Source: an uncultured Chlorobiota bacterium (lineage in GTDB: Bacteria > Bacteroidota > Bacteroidia > Bacteroidales > JAADGE01). Taken from it: DNA of 62,907 bases. Location: positions 1-62,907 of the forward strand of contig CAMZKL010000019.1 of NCBI GenBank assembly GCA_947311255.1. Direction: 5' to 3'. The notes beneath the pieces are model-generated. The model saw only the letters and a program-made list of their open reading frames with translations. It was not told where the DNA came from and did no database searches. Shown in pieces: positions 44,782 to 53,791 of this stretch. Made by a program: the position numbers and the translations under genes. Numbering within the stretch: position 1 is the first letter of the stretch; the number at the start of each line of letters is the position of its first letter.

Positions 44782-46320
44782 ATGGCAAAACAAGGCAACA
44801 AATCATATAAAAAAAATCCAATTTTTGATGTAAACACTCAGTTAGGAAAACTCCCTCCACAAGCTACTGATATTGAAATGGATGTTCTTGGGGCTCTTCT
44901 TTTAGAAAGAGGAAAAGATATTGTTGTTCTTGACATATTGAAGCCTGAGAGTTTCTATAAAACAGAACACCAAAAGATTTTTCAAGCAATTTATGATTTG
45001 TCTGTTGAGCATGAACCTATTGATTATCATACGGTTATTGAAAAACTAAAAAAAAATGGCACTTTAGAAGAAGTTGGTGGACCGGGTTTCGTTGTTGGTT
45101 TGTCTCAAAGAATTGGTTCTGCTTCGCATATTGAATATCATTCAAAAATTATTGCTGAAAAATATATTCAGAGAGAGTTAATTAGAGTTAGTTCTGAAAT
45201 TCAATCAAAAGCATATGATGACTCAGAAGATGTAGATGACTTACTTGAATTTTCTCAACAACAAGTTTTTGAATTAGCATTAGGGAGTGTAAAAAAGGAT
45301 GCCATGAAAATGGATATCATTCTAGAAGAAGCACTTCAACAAATTGAGGATGCTAAAAATAGAGAAGATGGATTAAGTGGTGTTCCTTCCGGTTTTTCAA
45401 GTCTTGATAGAATAACTTCTGGTTGGCAAAGATCCGATTTAGTTATTATTGCTGCACGTCCATCAATGGGAAAAACAGCTTTTGTTCTCTCTATGTCTAG
45501 AAATATTGCAGTAAATCATAAAAAAGCTGTTGCACTTTTTTCTCTTGAAATGTCTTCTGTTCAATTAGTTACAAGATTAATTTCTTCTGAAACTGAACTT
45601 GGAAGTGAAAAACTAAGAAGTGGAAATCTTAAAGATTATGAATGGCAACAACTAGAACATAAAATTACAAATCTTGAGAACGCAAGGCTTTTTATTGATG
45701 ATACACCTGCAATAAGTTTATTTGAACTTCGTTCAAAACTTAGGAAACTAAAAACAAGAGAAAATATTGACCTTGTAATTATTGATTATTTGCAACTAAT
45801 GACTGGACCAAAGGAAACAAAAGGAAACAGAGAGCAAGAAGTAAGTACAATTTCTAGGGGATTAAAAGCTGTTGCGAAAGAATTGAATTTGCCAATTATT
45901 GCTCTTTCTCAGTTAAATCGTTCTGTTGAAATGCGTTCGGGAATGAAAAGACCGCAACTTTCAGACCTTAGAGAATCTGGTGCTATTGAACAAGATGCTG
46001 ATATTGTAATATTTATTCACAGACCCGAAAAAATGGGATTAACAGAAGATGAAGCTGGAAATTCAACAAAAGGATTAGCAGAAATTATAATTGCAAAGCA
46101 TAGAAATGGTGCAGTAACGGATGTTCAATTAAGATTTAGAGAAGAATTTGCAAGATTTGAAGAGCTTAATGAAAATTTCTTAAATCCTTTGGAAGAATCG
46201 GCAGGGAGTGGGGTAGTTTCGTTAGAATCTAAAATGAATGATGATAGTGATGATGGATATTTTGATGATACATTACCAAATAATGATTTTGACAATATTG
46301 ATGGAGATGCTCCGTTTTAA
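44782..46320 (+). CDS. dnaB: replicative DNA helicase
   Basis: 512 residues. It forms the hexameric helicase at the replication fork and loads on primase. The N-terminal collar starts LPPQATDIEMDVLGALLLER. The RecA-like motor begins near GVPSGFSSLDRITSGWQRSD with Walker A ARPSMGKTAFVLSM, then ALFSLEMSSVQLVTRL, Walker B LVIIDYLQLM, LSQLNRSVEMR, SDLRESGAIEQDADIV and the arginine-finger region KHRNGAVTDVQLRF. The acidic tail (DDSDDGYFDDTLPNNDFDNI) is usual in this phylum. No intein is present. The start ATG 44782 follows the accA terminator. Confidence 0.97.
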   Translation: MAKQGNKSYKKNPIFDVNTQLGKLPPQATDIEMDVLGALLLERGKDIVVLDILKPESFYKTEHQKIFQAIYDLSVEHEPIDYHTVIEKLKKNGTLEEVGGPGFVVGLSQRIGSASHIEYHSKIIAEKYIQRELIRVSSEIQSKAYDDSEDVDDLLEFSQQQVFELALGSVKKDAMKMDIILEEALQQIEDAKNREDGLSGVPSGFSSLDRITSGWQRSDLVIIAARPSMGKTAFVLSMSRNIAVNHKKAVALFSLEMSSVQLVTRLISSETELGSEKLRSGNLKDYEWQQLEHKITNLENARLFIDDTPAISLFELRSKLRKLKTRENIDLVIIDYLQLMTGPKETKGNREQEVSTISRGLKAVAKELNLPIIALSQLNRSVEMRSGMKRPQLSDLRESGAIEQDADIVIFIHRPEKMGLTEDEAGNSTKGLAEIIIAKHRNGAVTDVQLRFREEFARFEELNENFLNPLEESAGSGVVSLESKMNDDSDDGYFDDTLPNNDFDNIDGDAPF

Positions 46321-46349
46321 AAAATAAACATATTTATTTGATTTTAAAA

Positions 46350-47621
46350 ATGCAAAGGAAATTTTTAAAGAATATATTAATATTACTTTTTTTAGTTGTT
46401 TCAGCTAATATTTCGGCAAGTACAATTTTAATTCCGATGGATGAAAGTCAGAAAAATCATCTTAAGGCATATGGAATAACCTATTGGGTTCTTCAAAATG
46501 GACTAGAAGCAAATTGGCTACTCAATTATCGTGGAGGAAGTTTTACTTTTGCTTATGCAAAAGACATTGCAGATGAATGCACAATAAGAGGTGTAAGTTT
46601 TGAAATAGTAAGCAATGCTGAAATTTCAATAATTTATAATCGTATTGCCGGGCAAGATGTAAATATGGACAAAATTAAATTAGAGAAAGCTCCAAAAATT
46701 GCCGTATATTCTCCCAAAGGAAAACAACCTTGGGATGATGCAGTAACACTAGTTTTAAATTATGCAGAAATTGATTATGATATAATTTATGATAAAGAAG
46801 TAATAAACGGAGAGCTTTCAAAATATGATTGGCTACATCTTCATCATGAAGATTTTACTGGGCAATACGGAAAATTTTATGGTGCTTACCGTTATGCAAG
46901 ATGGTATAAAGATGCTCAAAAAAAAGCAGAAGCTGATGCTTTAAGTTTGGGCTTTAATAAAGTCTCAAAATTAAAGCTGTTTGTTGCAAAACGAATAAAA
47001 GAATATGTATTCAGTGGAGGATTTCTATTTGCAATGTGTTCAGCAACAGACTCATATGACATTGCCCTTGCAGCAGAGAATACGGATATTTGTGAAAGTA
47101 TGTTTGATGGTGATGGAGCAGATCCAAATTGTCAATCTAAATTAGATTTTTCAAAAACTTTGGCATTTAAAGATTTTAAACTTGTAAGAAATCCCATGGA
47201 ATATGAGTTTTCAAATATTGATGCAACTATGAAAAGACGAGGAGTAAATGAAAAGAATGATTTTTTTACTCTTTTTGAATATTCTGCAAAATGGGATCCT
47301 ATTCCTACAATGCTTTGCCAAAATCATACAAATATTATTAAAGGTTTTATGGGACAAACAACTTCATTTGTAAAAGATTATATAAAATCTGATGTGTTAA
47401 TAATGGGAGAACTAAAATCTAAAAATGAAGCTCGTTATATACATTCTGAATTTGGACAAGGAACATGGACTTTTTATGGCGGACACGACCCGGAAGATTA
47501 CAGACATTTTGTGGGAGACCCCAAAACTGAATTAAAATTACATCCTAATTCGCCTGGGTATCGTTTAATTTTAAATAATATTCTTTTTCCAGCAGCTAAG
47601 AAAAAAAAGAAGAAAACATAA
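46350..47621 (+). CDS. conserved periplasmic protein of the Bacteroidota 'asparagine synthetase B' label group
   Basis: 423 residues from ATG 46350; the frame is open to a TTG at 46338, but ATG gives signal peptide QRKFLKNILILLFLVVSANISAS. The sequence opens TILIPMDESQKNHLKAYGITYW and contains PKIAVYSPKGKQPWDDAVTLVL, YDWLHLHHEDFTGQYG and WTFYGGHDPEDYRH. Relatives in this phylum often carry the database label asparagine synthetase B, as far as I recall, but no glutaminase N-terminal Cys or ATP-pyrophosphatase motif is present, so that label looks wrong. The middle suggests a ThuA/glutamine-amidotransferase-like fold. Function unknown; periplasmic. A basic tail AAKKKKKKT ends the protein. Confidence 0.65.
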   Translation: MQRKFLKNILILLFLVVSANISASTILIPMDESQKNHLKAYGITYWVLQNGLEANWLLNYRGGSFTFAYAKDIADECTIRGVSFEIVSNAEISIIYNRIAGQDVNMDKIKLEKAPKIAVYSPKGKQPWDDAVTLVLNYAEIDYDIIYDKEVINGELSKYDWLHLHHEDFTGQYGKFYGAYRYARWYKDAQKKAEADALSLGFNKVSKLKLFVAKRIKEYVFSGGFLFAMCSATDSYDIALAAENTDICESMFDGDGADPNCQSKLDFSKTLAFKDFKLVRNPMEYEFSNIDATMKRRGVNEKNDFFTLFEYSAKWDPIPTMLCQNHTNIIKGFMGQTTSFVKDYIKSDVLIMGELKSKNEARYIHSEFGQGTWTFYGGHDPEDYRHFVGDPKTELKLHPNSPGYRLILNNILFPAAKKKKKKT

Positions 47622-47664
47622 ATGCAACTTTCAAATATCAAATTCCAAATTTCATTTTTTTTTC

Positions 47665-47672
47665 TATTTTTG
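47665..47672 (+). promoter_or_regulatory. -7 promoter element TATTTTTGC
   Basis: TAnnTTTG plus C, 16 bases before the ATG of the DUF4293 gene. Confidence 0.55.
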
Positions 47673-47687
47673 CATAAAAATTAAATT

Positions 47688-48137
47688 ATGATACAACGAA
47701 TTCAAACTTTATGGTTTTTATTAGCAACTGTTGTTGCTATTTTAATATTCTTTTTTCCTGTAATTGAATTAACAACAGAAAGTAATATACACATTCATGA
47801 ATACAAATCAATAAGTTTAGTTGGAGTTGATAATTTAATTCAAAGCGGATATATTGTTGCTGGATTAACAGGCTTAATTGCATTTTTAAGTTTTGTTGGA
47901 ATTTTTCTTTATAAAAACAGAAATTTGCAGATGAGAATATGTGTTTTTATTAGCCTACTAATAATTTTTCTTGCCATTTTAATAATTTCATTTTCATGGA
48001 TGAGATTTTCAAATCCAACTGCTTCTGTTGGACTCTCAGCAATTTTACCATTTATTGTTTTTATTTTTATTTTGATGGCTCGTCGTGCAGTTAAAAAAGA
48101 TGATGAACTTGTAAAATCTGTTGATAGAATTAGATAA
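47688..48137 (+). CDS. DUF4293 membrane protein
   Basis: 149 residues with four membrane helices: TLWFLLATVVAILIFFFPVI, YIVAGLTGLIAFLSFVGIFLY, ICVFISLLIIFLAILIISFSW and SVGLSAILPFIVFIFILMARR. The N-terminal MIQRIQTLWFLLA and the final ARRAVKKDDELVKSVDRIR match DUF4293, a family restricted to Bacteroidota. Inner-membrane location. Function unknown and no informative partner nearby. Confidence 0.88.
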   Translation: MIQRIQTLWFLLATVVAILIFFFPVIELTTESNIHIHEYKSISLVGVDNLIQSGYIVAGLTGLIAFLSFVGIFLYKNRNLQMRICVFISLLIIFLAILIISFSWMRFSNPTASVGLSAILPFIVFIFILMARRAVKKDDELVKSVDRIR

Positions 48138-48200
48138 ACAAAAAAGATTAATTTTAACAAAGTCATCGAAAAAAAATAACACGTATAAAGTTTTCAATTT

Positions 48201-48230
48201 AAAACAACCCACAACTTATGTCGTGGGTTG
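48201..48230 (-). terminator. terminator for the ygeY gene (minus strand)
   Basis: CAACCCAC (48205-48212) and GTGGGTTG (48223-48230) form an 8-bp stem. Read on the minus strand it is followed by TTTT, downstream of the stop at 48269. Confidence 0.7.
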
Positions 48231-48268
48231 ATAAACTATTTGATAATGTTGTTTTTAAAAGTCCAATT

Positions 48269-49456
48269 TTATATCAAATAAGCAAAAGAAGCATAAAAAG
48301 CACTTGCTTTTACAAGATGTTCAATAGGAACTTTTTCGTTTGGTGCATGAGCCATAACCTCATTTCCCGGGCCGAAACCAATCATTGGAATATCGTAATA
48401 CCCATTAATTGTTACACCGTTAGTTGAAAATGTCCATTTGTCGATTTTAGGTTCAGAACCGAAAAGTTGTTTATATGCTTCTCTTCCTGTTTGAACAACT
48501 TTATGGTCTTCTGGAATTTTCCATGTAGGATAGTATTTTTCCATTCCGTATTTTAAACCTGTATATGCAACTTCTTCATAATAAAGCACTTCAACTTTTC
48601 CTCCATATTGTTCTACAACTGCTTCAACTTCTTTTACAGCACTTTCTTTTGTTTCTCCCCAAGTTAAACGCCTGTCTAAATGCAAATGTGCATAATCTGA
48701 AACTGCGCAAAGTGAAGGACTTCCTGACTTAAATTCAGAGATTGTAACAGTACCTTTCCCTAAAAACTCATCATCTTTAATTCGTTCATTCAATTTCTCA
48801 ATTTCAAGAGCTGCCCTAGATGCTTTGTAAATTGCATTATCTCCTCTTTCTGGTGCTGAACCGTGGCATGAAATTCCTGCAAAAGTTACTCGTATTTCCA
48901 TTCTGCCTCTGTGCCCTCTGTAAATATTAAGATTTGTGGGTTCTGTACTTATTGCAAAATCAGGTTTTATTTTTTCTTCTTCAACAATATATTTCCAACA
49001 TAAGCCATCACAATCTTCTTCCATTACTGTTCCAGTAAAATAAATTGTAAGGTCTTTGTCAAAACCAAGTTCTTTAAGAATACGTCCTGATGTTACAAAT
49101 GCAGCAGGTCCTCCTTCTTGGTCAACAGTTCCTCTGCCATGAACAAATCCGTCTTTAATTTCGCCACCCAAAGGGTCAAAATCCCAATTATCAAGATTTC
49201 CCATATCAACAGTATCCATATGTCCGTCAATAGCAAGTATTCTTTTACCATTTCCAATTCTACCAATTACATTTCCAAGTCCGTCAATTTTTACTTCATC
49301 AAAACCGGCTTCTTCCATTTGTCTTTTAAGCTCAAGTTGAACTTCTTTTTCTTCCATACTCACTGATTTTATTTTTATGAGTTTAGACAAATTATTGGCA
49401 GTATAATCTTTGTATTTTTCTGCTAATTCATTAATTTTTTTGATATAATTATCCAT
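48269..49456 (-). CDS. ygeY: YgeY-type M20 metallohydrolase
   Basis: 395 residues, close to E. coli YgeY. M20 dizinc hydrolase of the group linked to selenium-dependent purine and hydantoin catabolism. Motifs agreeing closely with YgeY are LAIDGHMDTVDMGNLDNWDF (first metal His-Asp), GRGTVDQEGG (bridging Asp), TVMEEDCDGLCWKYI (catalytic and metal Glu), TEPTNLNIYRGHRGRMEIRV, CHGSAPERGDNAIYK, DRRLTWGETKES and WTFSTNGVTINGYYDIPMIG, then NEVMAHAPNEK (last metal His). No signal peptide. Probably hydrolyses an amide of a ureide or dipeptide-like intermediate; the exact substrate is unknown. A YgfK gene lies 7 kb downstream. Confidence 0.88.
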   Translation of the reverse strand: MDNYIKKINELAEKYKDYTANNLSKLIKIKSVSMEEKEVQLELKRQMEEAGFDEVKIDGLGNVIGRIGNGKRILAIDGHMDTVDMGNLDNWDFDPLGGEIKDGFVHGRGTVDQEGGPAAFVTSGRILKELGFDKDLTIYFTGTVMEEDCDGLCWKYIVEEEKIKPDFAISTEPTNLNIYRGHRGRMEIRVTFAGISCHGSAPERGDNAIYKASRAALEIEKLNERIKDDEFLGKGTVTISEFKSGSPSLCAVSDYAHLHLDRRLTWGETKESAVKEVEAVVEQYGGKVEVLYYEEVAYTGLKYGMEKYYPTWKIPEDHKVVQTGREAYKQLFGSEPKIDKWTFSTNGVTINGYYDIPMIGFGPGNEVMAHAPNEKVPIEHLVKASAFYASFAYLI

Positions 49457-49500
49457 ATAATATATATAATATAGTATTTATAAAAATTTTTAAAGGGTAG

Positions 49501-49508
49501 CAAAGATA
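49501..49508 (-). promoter_or_regulatory. -7 promoter element TATCTTTGC for ygeY
   Basis: Minus-strand TATCTTTG followed by C, 45 bases before the ATG at 49456. Confidence 0.6.
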
Positions 49509-49609
49509 TTATTTTTTAAAATATTATTCTATTTTTCAATAAATAATTGCTGTTTGATAATAAATATTTACAGTTTATATTTTTTTATTTATAGATATGG
49601 TTTTTATTG

Positions 49610-49617
49610 TATATTTG
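49610..49617 (+). promoter_or_regulatory. -7 promoter element TATATTTG
   Basis: Lies downstream of the first in-frame ATG (49597) and 34 bases before ATG 49651, so it decides the start of the S9 peptidase gene. Confidence 0.6.
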
Positions 49618-49650
49618 TACTTTACATTAATTACATCAAAAAATAAACTT

Positions 49651-51588
49651 ATGAAATTTACAAATTATTTATTAGTGTTAGCGGTTCTTCTCGGCAGTAT
49701 ATTATCTGTCGGTTGTGATATAGAAAAAAAAGATGATAAGATTATGAAAGCAAAAAAAATTCCTTTGGAAGATTTCTTCAAAAATCCGGAGAAAACTTCT
49801 TACCAAATTTCTCCTGATGGAAAATATTTTTCTTTTAAAGCACCTTATGAAAAAAGAATGAATATTTTTATTCAAGAAAGAGGAAAAAAAGAAGCAAAAA
49901 GATTAACGAGTGAAACAGACAGAAGTATAGGAGGGTATTTTTGGGCAAATAACGAACAAATTCTTTATTTAAAAGATAATGGAGGAGACGAAAATTATAA
50001 AATTTATCTAGCAAATATTAATGGTGATCAACCAAAATGTTTAACGGATTTTGATGGAGTTCGTTCTTCAATAATTGATGATTTACCCGATATTCCAAAT
50101 GAAGTTATTATTGCAATGAATAAAAGAAACCCGCAAGTTTTTGATCCTTACAGATTGTATTTAGACAATGGGAAAATGGAAATACTTGCTGAAAATCCGG
50201 GAAATATTCAAGGATGGCTTTTTGACCATGCAGGCAAATTACGTGTTGCCACAGCTGTTGCGGGAACAGATGCAAGTATTTTATACAGAGAAACCGAAAA
50301 AGATGAATGGAAAACAATTATTACTACTGATTTTAAAGAAAGTTTCAGTCCTCATTTTTTCACATTTGACAATAAAAATTTAATTGGTTCTTCAAATCTT
50401 GGAAGAGATAAAAGTGCAATTGTAGAATTTGATTTAGAAAATGGTAAAGAAACTAAAATTCTTTATGAAAATAATGATTATGACGTTCAGGGAATTTCTT
50501 ATTCTCAGAAAAGAAAAGTATTAACTTCAGCTTCATTTACTTCTTGGAAAAGAGAAAGATATTTCTTTGATAATGAAGAAAAAGCTATTTATGATTTTCT
50601 TGAAAAAGAATTAGAAGGATATGAAATTGCAATAACAGGAGAAAATAAAGAAGAAGACATATTAATTGTAAGAACATATAGTGATAAATCTTTAGGAGCA
50701 TATTATATTTATGAATTAGAAGGAAATAAATTAGACAAAATTGCAGATGTTAGTCCTTGGATTGATGAAAATGAAATGGGGAATCAGCTCCCAATTGAAT
50801 ATAAATCTAGAGATGGTTTAACAATTCATGGCTATTTAACATTGCCCAAAGGATATACAATGGAAAATGCAAAAAATCTTCCTGTTGTTGTAAATCCTCA
50901 TGGTGGTCCATGGGCAAGAGATGGCTGGGGATTTAATCCTGAAATACAATTTTTGGCGAATAGAGGTTTTGCTGTTCTTCAAATGAATTTTAGAGGTTCT
51001 ACTGGTTATGGTAGAAAATTTTGGGAAGCATCTTTTAAGAAATGGGGAAAAGAAATGCAAGATGATGTAACAGACGGAACAAACTGGTTAATTGAAAAAG
51101 GAATTGCAGATAAAGATAAAATTGCAATTTATGGTGGAAGTTATGGCGGATATGCAACTTTAATGGGTTTGGTTAAAGAACCAGATTTATATGCAGCCGG
51201 AGTTGATTATGTTGGAGTTTCAAATATGTTTACTTTTATGAAAACTATACCACCATACTGGGCACCTTTTTTACCTATGATGTACGAAATGGCTGGTGAC
51301 CCTGTAAAAGATAGTGTCTTATTTAGAGAGGTTTCTCCTGTTTTTCATGTAGATAAAATTAAGGCTCCTTTATTTGTTGCTCAAGGGGCAAAAGATCCAC
51401 GAGTTAATATTGACGAAGCAGACCAAATTGTAAATGCCATGAAAGAAAGAGGTGTTGAAGTGGAATATATGGTTAAAGAGAATGAGGGTCATGGTTTCAG
51501 AAATGAAGAGAACAGATTTGATTTTTACAGAGCTATGGAAACATTTTTGTCTAAACATTTAACAGATACAACAACTATTTCTAAATAA
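49651..51588 (+). CDS. S9-family prolyl-oligopeptidase-like lipoprotein
   Basis: 645 residues from ATG 49651. This start gives a lipoprotein signal (MKFTNYLLVLAVLLGSIL) with lipobox LSVGC; the ATG at 49597 lies before the promoter. An N-terminal beta-propeller (~30-390; TSYQISPDGKYFSFKAP, IGGYFWANNEQILYL) covers an alpha/beta-hydrolase domain. The catalytic triad is visible: Ser in IYGGSYGGYATLMG, Asp in AQGAKDPRVNIDEA and His in VKENEGHGFRNEE. GNQLPIEYKSRDGLTIHGYL starts the hydrolase domain. A periplasmic or outer-membrane-tethered peptidase, probably for peptide scavenging. Monocistronic. Confidence 0.93.
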   Translation: MKFTNYLLVLAVLLGSILSVGCDIEKKDDKIMKAKKIPLEDFFKNPEKTSYQISPDGKYFSFKAPYEKRMNIFIQERGKKEAKRLTSETDRSIGGYFWANNEQILYLKDNGGDENYKIYLANINGDQPKCLTDFDGVRSSIIDDLPDIPNEVIIAMNKRNPQVFDPYRLYLDNGKMEILAENPGNIQGWLFDHAGKLRVATAVAGTDASILYRETEKDEWKTIITTDFKESFSPHFFTFDNKNLIGSSNLGRDKSAIVEFDLENGKETKILYENNDYDVQGISYSQKRKVLTSASFTSWKRERYFFDNEEKAIYDFLEKELEGYEIAITGENKEEDILIVRTYSDKSLGAYYIYELEGNKLDKIADVSPWIDENEMGNQLPIEYKSRDGLTIHGYLTLPKGYTMENAKNLPVVVNPHGGPWARDGWGFNPEIQFLANRGFAVLQMNFRGSTGYGRKFWEASFKKWGKEMQDDVTDGTNWLIEKGIADKDKIAIYGGSYGGYATLMGLVKEPDLYAAGVDYVGVSNMFTFMKTIPPYWAPFLPMMYEMAGDPVKDSVLFREVSPVFHVDKIKAPLFVAQGAKDPRVNIDEADQIVNAMKERGVEVEYMVKENEGHGFRNEENRFDFYRAMETFLSKHLTDTTTISK

Positions 51589-51678
51589 TTTAAGGAAATT
51601 TTAATTATTCAAAAGAGAGATTTTAATATTTAAATCTTTCTTTTTTTTATTTGATGCTTTTTTTGTCATAAAAATATA

Positions 51679-51686
51679 TATTTTTG
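51679..51686 (+). promoter_or_regulatory. -7 promoter element TATTTTTG
   Basis: TAnnTTTG match 33 bases before the GTG start of the GGGP synthase gene. Confidence 0.5.
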
Positions 51687-51718
51687 AAAATATTAAACAA
51701 AAAAATATTCGATTCAAG

Positions 51719-52441
51719 GTGCTATACGATTCATTATTTAAGACAAAAAAGAAAAAACTTGCAGTTTTAATAGATCCGGATAAACAAAATTTGGAAAAAC
51801 TAGCATTCTTTTCTGAAAAATCACAAAAAGATGGTGCAGATTTCTTTTTAGTTGGAGGAAGCCTAGTTTCAACCGGACTAGATAATACAATAGAAATAAT
51901 TAAAGAAAACTCAGATTTACCTGTTATTTTATTTCCGGGTAGCATTCTTCAAATTTCTGATAAAGCAGATGGAATTTTACTTTTATCATTAATTTCTGGA
52001 AGAAATCCGGATTTATTAATTGGAAATCATGTTATTGCAGCACCTATTTTGCAAAAAAGTTCTCTTGAAGTTATTTCAACGGGATATATGCTAATTGATG
52101 GAGGAAACAAAACTTCTGTTGAATATATGAGTAATACAAAACCTATTCCAGCAGATAAAACAGATATTGCTGTTGCAACAGCAATTGCAGGCGAGTTTCT
52201 TGGTACTAAATTAATATATCTTGAAGCAGGAAGTGGTGCAAAAAATCATGTAGATATTAATTTGGTAAAAGAAGTAAAAAAATCTATAGGTGTTCCTTTA
52301 ATTGTTGGAGGAGGTTTGTCAAATTATAAAATAGTTGAAAATATATGTAAGGCTGGTGCAGATATAATAGTTACCGGTACTGCTTTTGAAAAAAATGATA
52401 ATTTAGTGAAACTGTTTGCAGATAAGATACATAGTTTATGA
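51719..52441 (+). CDS. geranylgeranylglyceryl phosphate synthase family protein
   Basis: 240 residues, TIM-barrel prenyltransferase that joins a polyprenyl diphosphate to sn-glycerol-1-phosphate. Family motifs: KLAVLIDPDKQNLEKL, GADFFLVGGSLVST, PVILFPGSILQIS with DGILLLSLISGRNPDLLIG, the Tyr/Glu strand KLIYLEAGSGA, and the phosphate loops VPLIVGGGLSN and ADIIVTGTAFEKND. Bacteroidota carry enzymes of this mostly archaeal family whose lipid product role is still debated. The start is GTG; no in-frame ATG is close. Its stop overlaps the stop of the convergent SiaC gene by six bases. Confidence 0.9.
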   Translation: MLYDSLFKTKKKKLAVLIDPDKQNLEKLAFFSEKSQKDGADFFLVGGSLVSTGLDNTIEIIKENSDLPVILFPGSILQISDKADGILLLSLISGRNPDLLIGNHVIAAPILQKSSLEVISTGYMLIDGGNKTSVEYMSNTKPIPADKTDIAVATAIAGEFLGTKLIYLEAGSGAKNHVDINLVKEVKKSIGVPLIVGGGLSNYKIVENICKAGADIIVTGTAFEKNDNLVKLFADKIHSL

Positions 52442-52876
52442 TTTGGTTTTATATTTACCGTAGTTTATTATAATGTCTTCAATGTTTTCTATATCATCAT
52501 TGTTAATTTCATTAATTTCAAAATTAAGATAAGTTGAATATTGAAACTCTTTACCAGTTTCTTGCATACCTTCATCGTCTTCATCATATAGCCAAATAAC
52601 TTTTATCTCACATTTTTCTTTATTATTATTTAGAATACTCATAATAATTTTAATTTGTAATAAAGAAGCCGAGTTTAAATATTCAAGATAAAAGAATAAC
52701 TGTGTAAGTTCATTTGGGTTTTTAAAATATTCTTCAAACCATTTTTCTATTGGCAAATAAAATTCATACGCATTAACAGTAATTGATTTACCTAAAATAA
52801 AAAAAGTATTATTTTCTTTATCTAAAACAACTTTTGGAGAAAGTGCAGTTTTTTGAATATTTATTGGTTTTAACAT
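52436..52876 (-). CDS. SiaC-family regulatory phosphoprotein, paralogue 4
   Basis: 146 residues, DUF1987/SiaC family, last of four tandem paralogues. It shares SPKVVLDKENNTFFILGKSI and EFYLPIEKWFEEYFKNPNEL with its sisters. The acceptor-region motif is changed: YLEYLNSAS (N68, S69, A70, S71) instead of the NSSS of the others, and the following helix also differs. The C-terminus is longer (INNDDIENIEDIIINYGKYK). Eleven bases separate it from paralogue 3. The altered motif suggests a different phosphorylation behaviour or a different partner; this is inference. Confidence 0.85.
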   Translation of the reverse strand: MLKPINIQKTALSPKVVLDKENNTFFILGKSITVNAYEFYLPIEKWFEEYFKNPNELTQLFFYLEYLNSASLLQIKIIMSILNNNKEKCEIKVIWLYDEDDEGMQETGKEFQYSTYLNFEINEINNDDIENIEDIIINYGKYKTKS

Positions 52877-52887
52877 ATTAGTTTTAT

Positions 52888-53301
52888 TTAATTAAAATTA
52901 AAGTCTTCTAAATTATTTGTACTTTTAATTTTTGTTAATTCAAAATTTACAGAAGTTGAAAGTTTAAATTCATTTCCTTGTTCTTTAGATTTTTCGTCAT
53001 CACTATTATAAAACCAAATAATTTTTAGACCATTGTTTTTATTTAAGTTATTTTCAAATAAATTTATTATTTTCATTATTTGAATAGAAGAAGATGAATT
53101 TAGGTAATCAATATTTAAGACTAATTTTGTTTCTTTATTTGGCTTATTAAAATACTTTAAAAACCAATTAATAACAGGTTGGAAAAACTCTTGTGCATTT
53201 TCAGTAATAGCTCTTCCTTTTATTCTAAAAACACCTGCTTCTTTATCTAAAATAATTTCAGGCGTATATTCTGTTTCTTCAATTATATACAAATCAAGCA
53301 T
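52888..53301 (-). CDS. SiaC-family regulatory phosphoprotein, paralogue 3
   Basis: 137 residues. SiaC-family fold: TPEIILDKEAGVFRIKGRAI, EFFQPVINWFLKYF, then NIDYLNSSSSIQIMKI with the acceptor-type cluster at 68-72 (N-S-S-S-S). The segment LKIIWFYNSDDEKSKEQGNE follows. In Pseudomonas aeruginosa SiaC is phosphorylated by SiaB at Thr68 and, when unphosphorylated, activates a diguanylate cyclase; Ser replaces Thr here. No cyclase gene is in the window. Transcribed with the SiaB-like kinase upstream; 57 bases from paralogue 2. Confidence 0.88.
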   Translation of the reverse strand: MLDLYIIEETEYTPEIILDKEAGVFRIKGRAITENAQEFFQPVINWFLKYFNKPNKETKLVLNIDYLNSSSSIQIMKIINLFENNLNKNNGLKIIWFYNSDDEKSKEQGNEFKLSTSVNFELTKIKSTNNLEDFNFN

Positions 53302-53358
53302 TTTTTTGAGAGTTTAAAAAATTGATAAAAATGTTGTTTTGAATAGAATATAAATTAA

Positions 53359-53766
53359 TTAAATATCGAAATTAAAATCTTCATAATCTTCGTTAATAGT
53401 TTCTTTTAATTCAAAATTTAATTTTGTTAATAGTTTGTATTCTTCTCCTCTTTCTTTAATTAAATCATCTGATGCATCATACATCCAAATTATTTTATTA
53501 TTTGTATTAATATTTTGTTCAAATAAAACAAAAATCTTCATTAAAAATAATGATGAAGATGAGTTTAGATAATCAATATTTAGTGTTAATTCTGTTTTAC
53601 TGTTAGGTTTTTTGAAATATTCTTCAAACCATGAGATAATAGGGTTGAAAAACTCTTGCGAATTTTCAATTATTGCTCGACCGGAAATTTTAAAAACATT
53701 ATTATCTTTATCCAAAATAATTTCAGGTGTTGTTTTAGTTATTTCTAAAATAATTGGTTCTAGCAT
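53359..53766 (-). CDS. SiaC-family regulatory phosphoprotein, paralogue 2
   Basis: 135 residues. Family landmarks: TPEIILDKDNNVFKISGRAI, EFFNPIISWFEEYFKKP, NIDYLNSSSSLFLMKI (N68, S69-S72) and IIWMYDASDDLIKERGEE. Closest in pattern to paralogue 3, so these two may be the most recent duplicates. Acidic C-terminus. Cytoplasmic, no signal. Expected substrate of the adjacent SiaB-like kinase; what it binds downstream is not visible. Confidence 0.88.
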   Translation of the reverse strand: MLEPIILEITKTTPEIILDKDNNVFKISGRAIIENSQEFFNPIISWFEEYFKKPNSKTELTLNIDYLNSSSSLFLMKIFVLFEQNINTNNKIIWMYDASDDLIKERGEEYKLLTKLNFELKETINEDYEDFNFDI

Positions 53767-53791
53767 TTTTGTATTTATTTAAAACTTAAAT

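Noticed and set aside
46350..47621. Asparagine synthetase assignment
   Set aside because: No glutaminase N-terminal cysteine and no ATP-pyrophosphatase loop; the protein has a signal peptide and so acts outside the cytoplasm.
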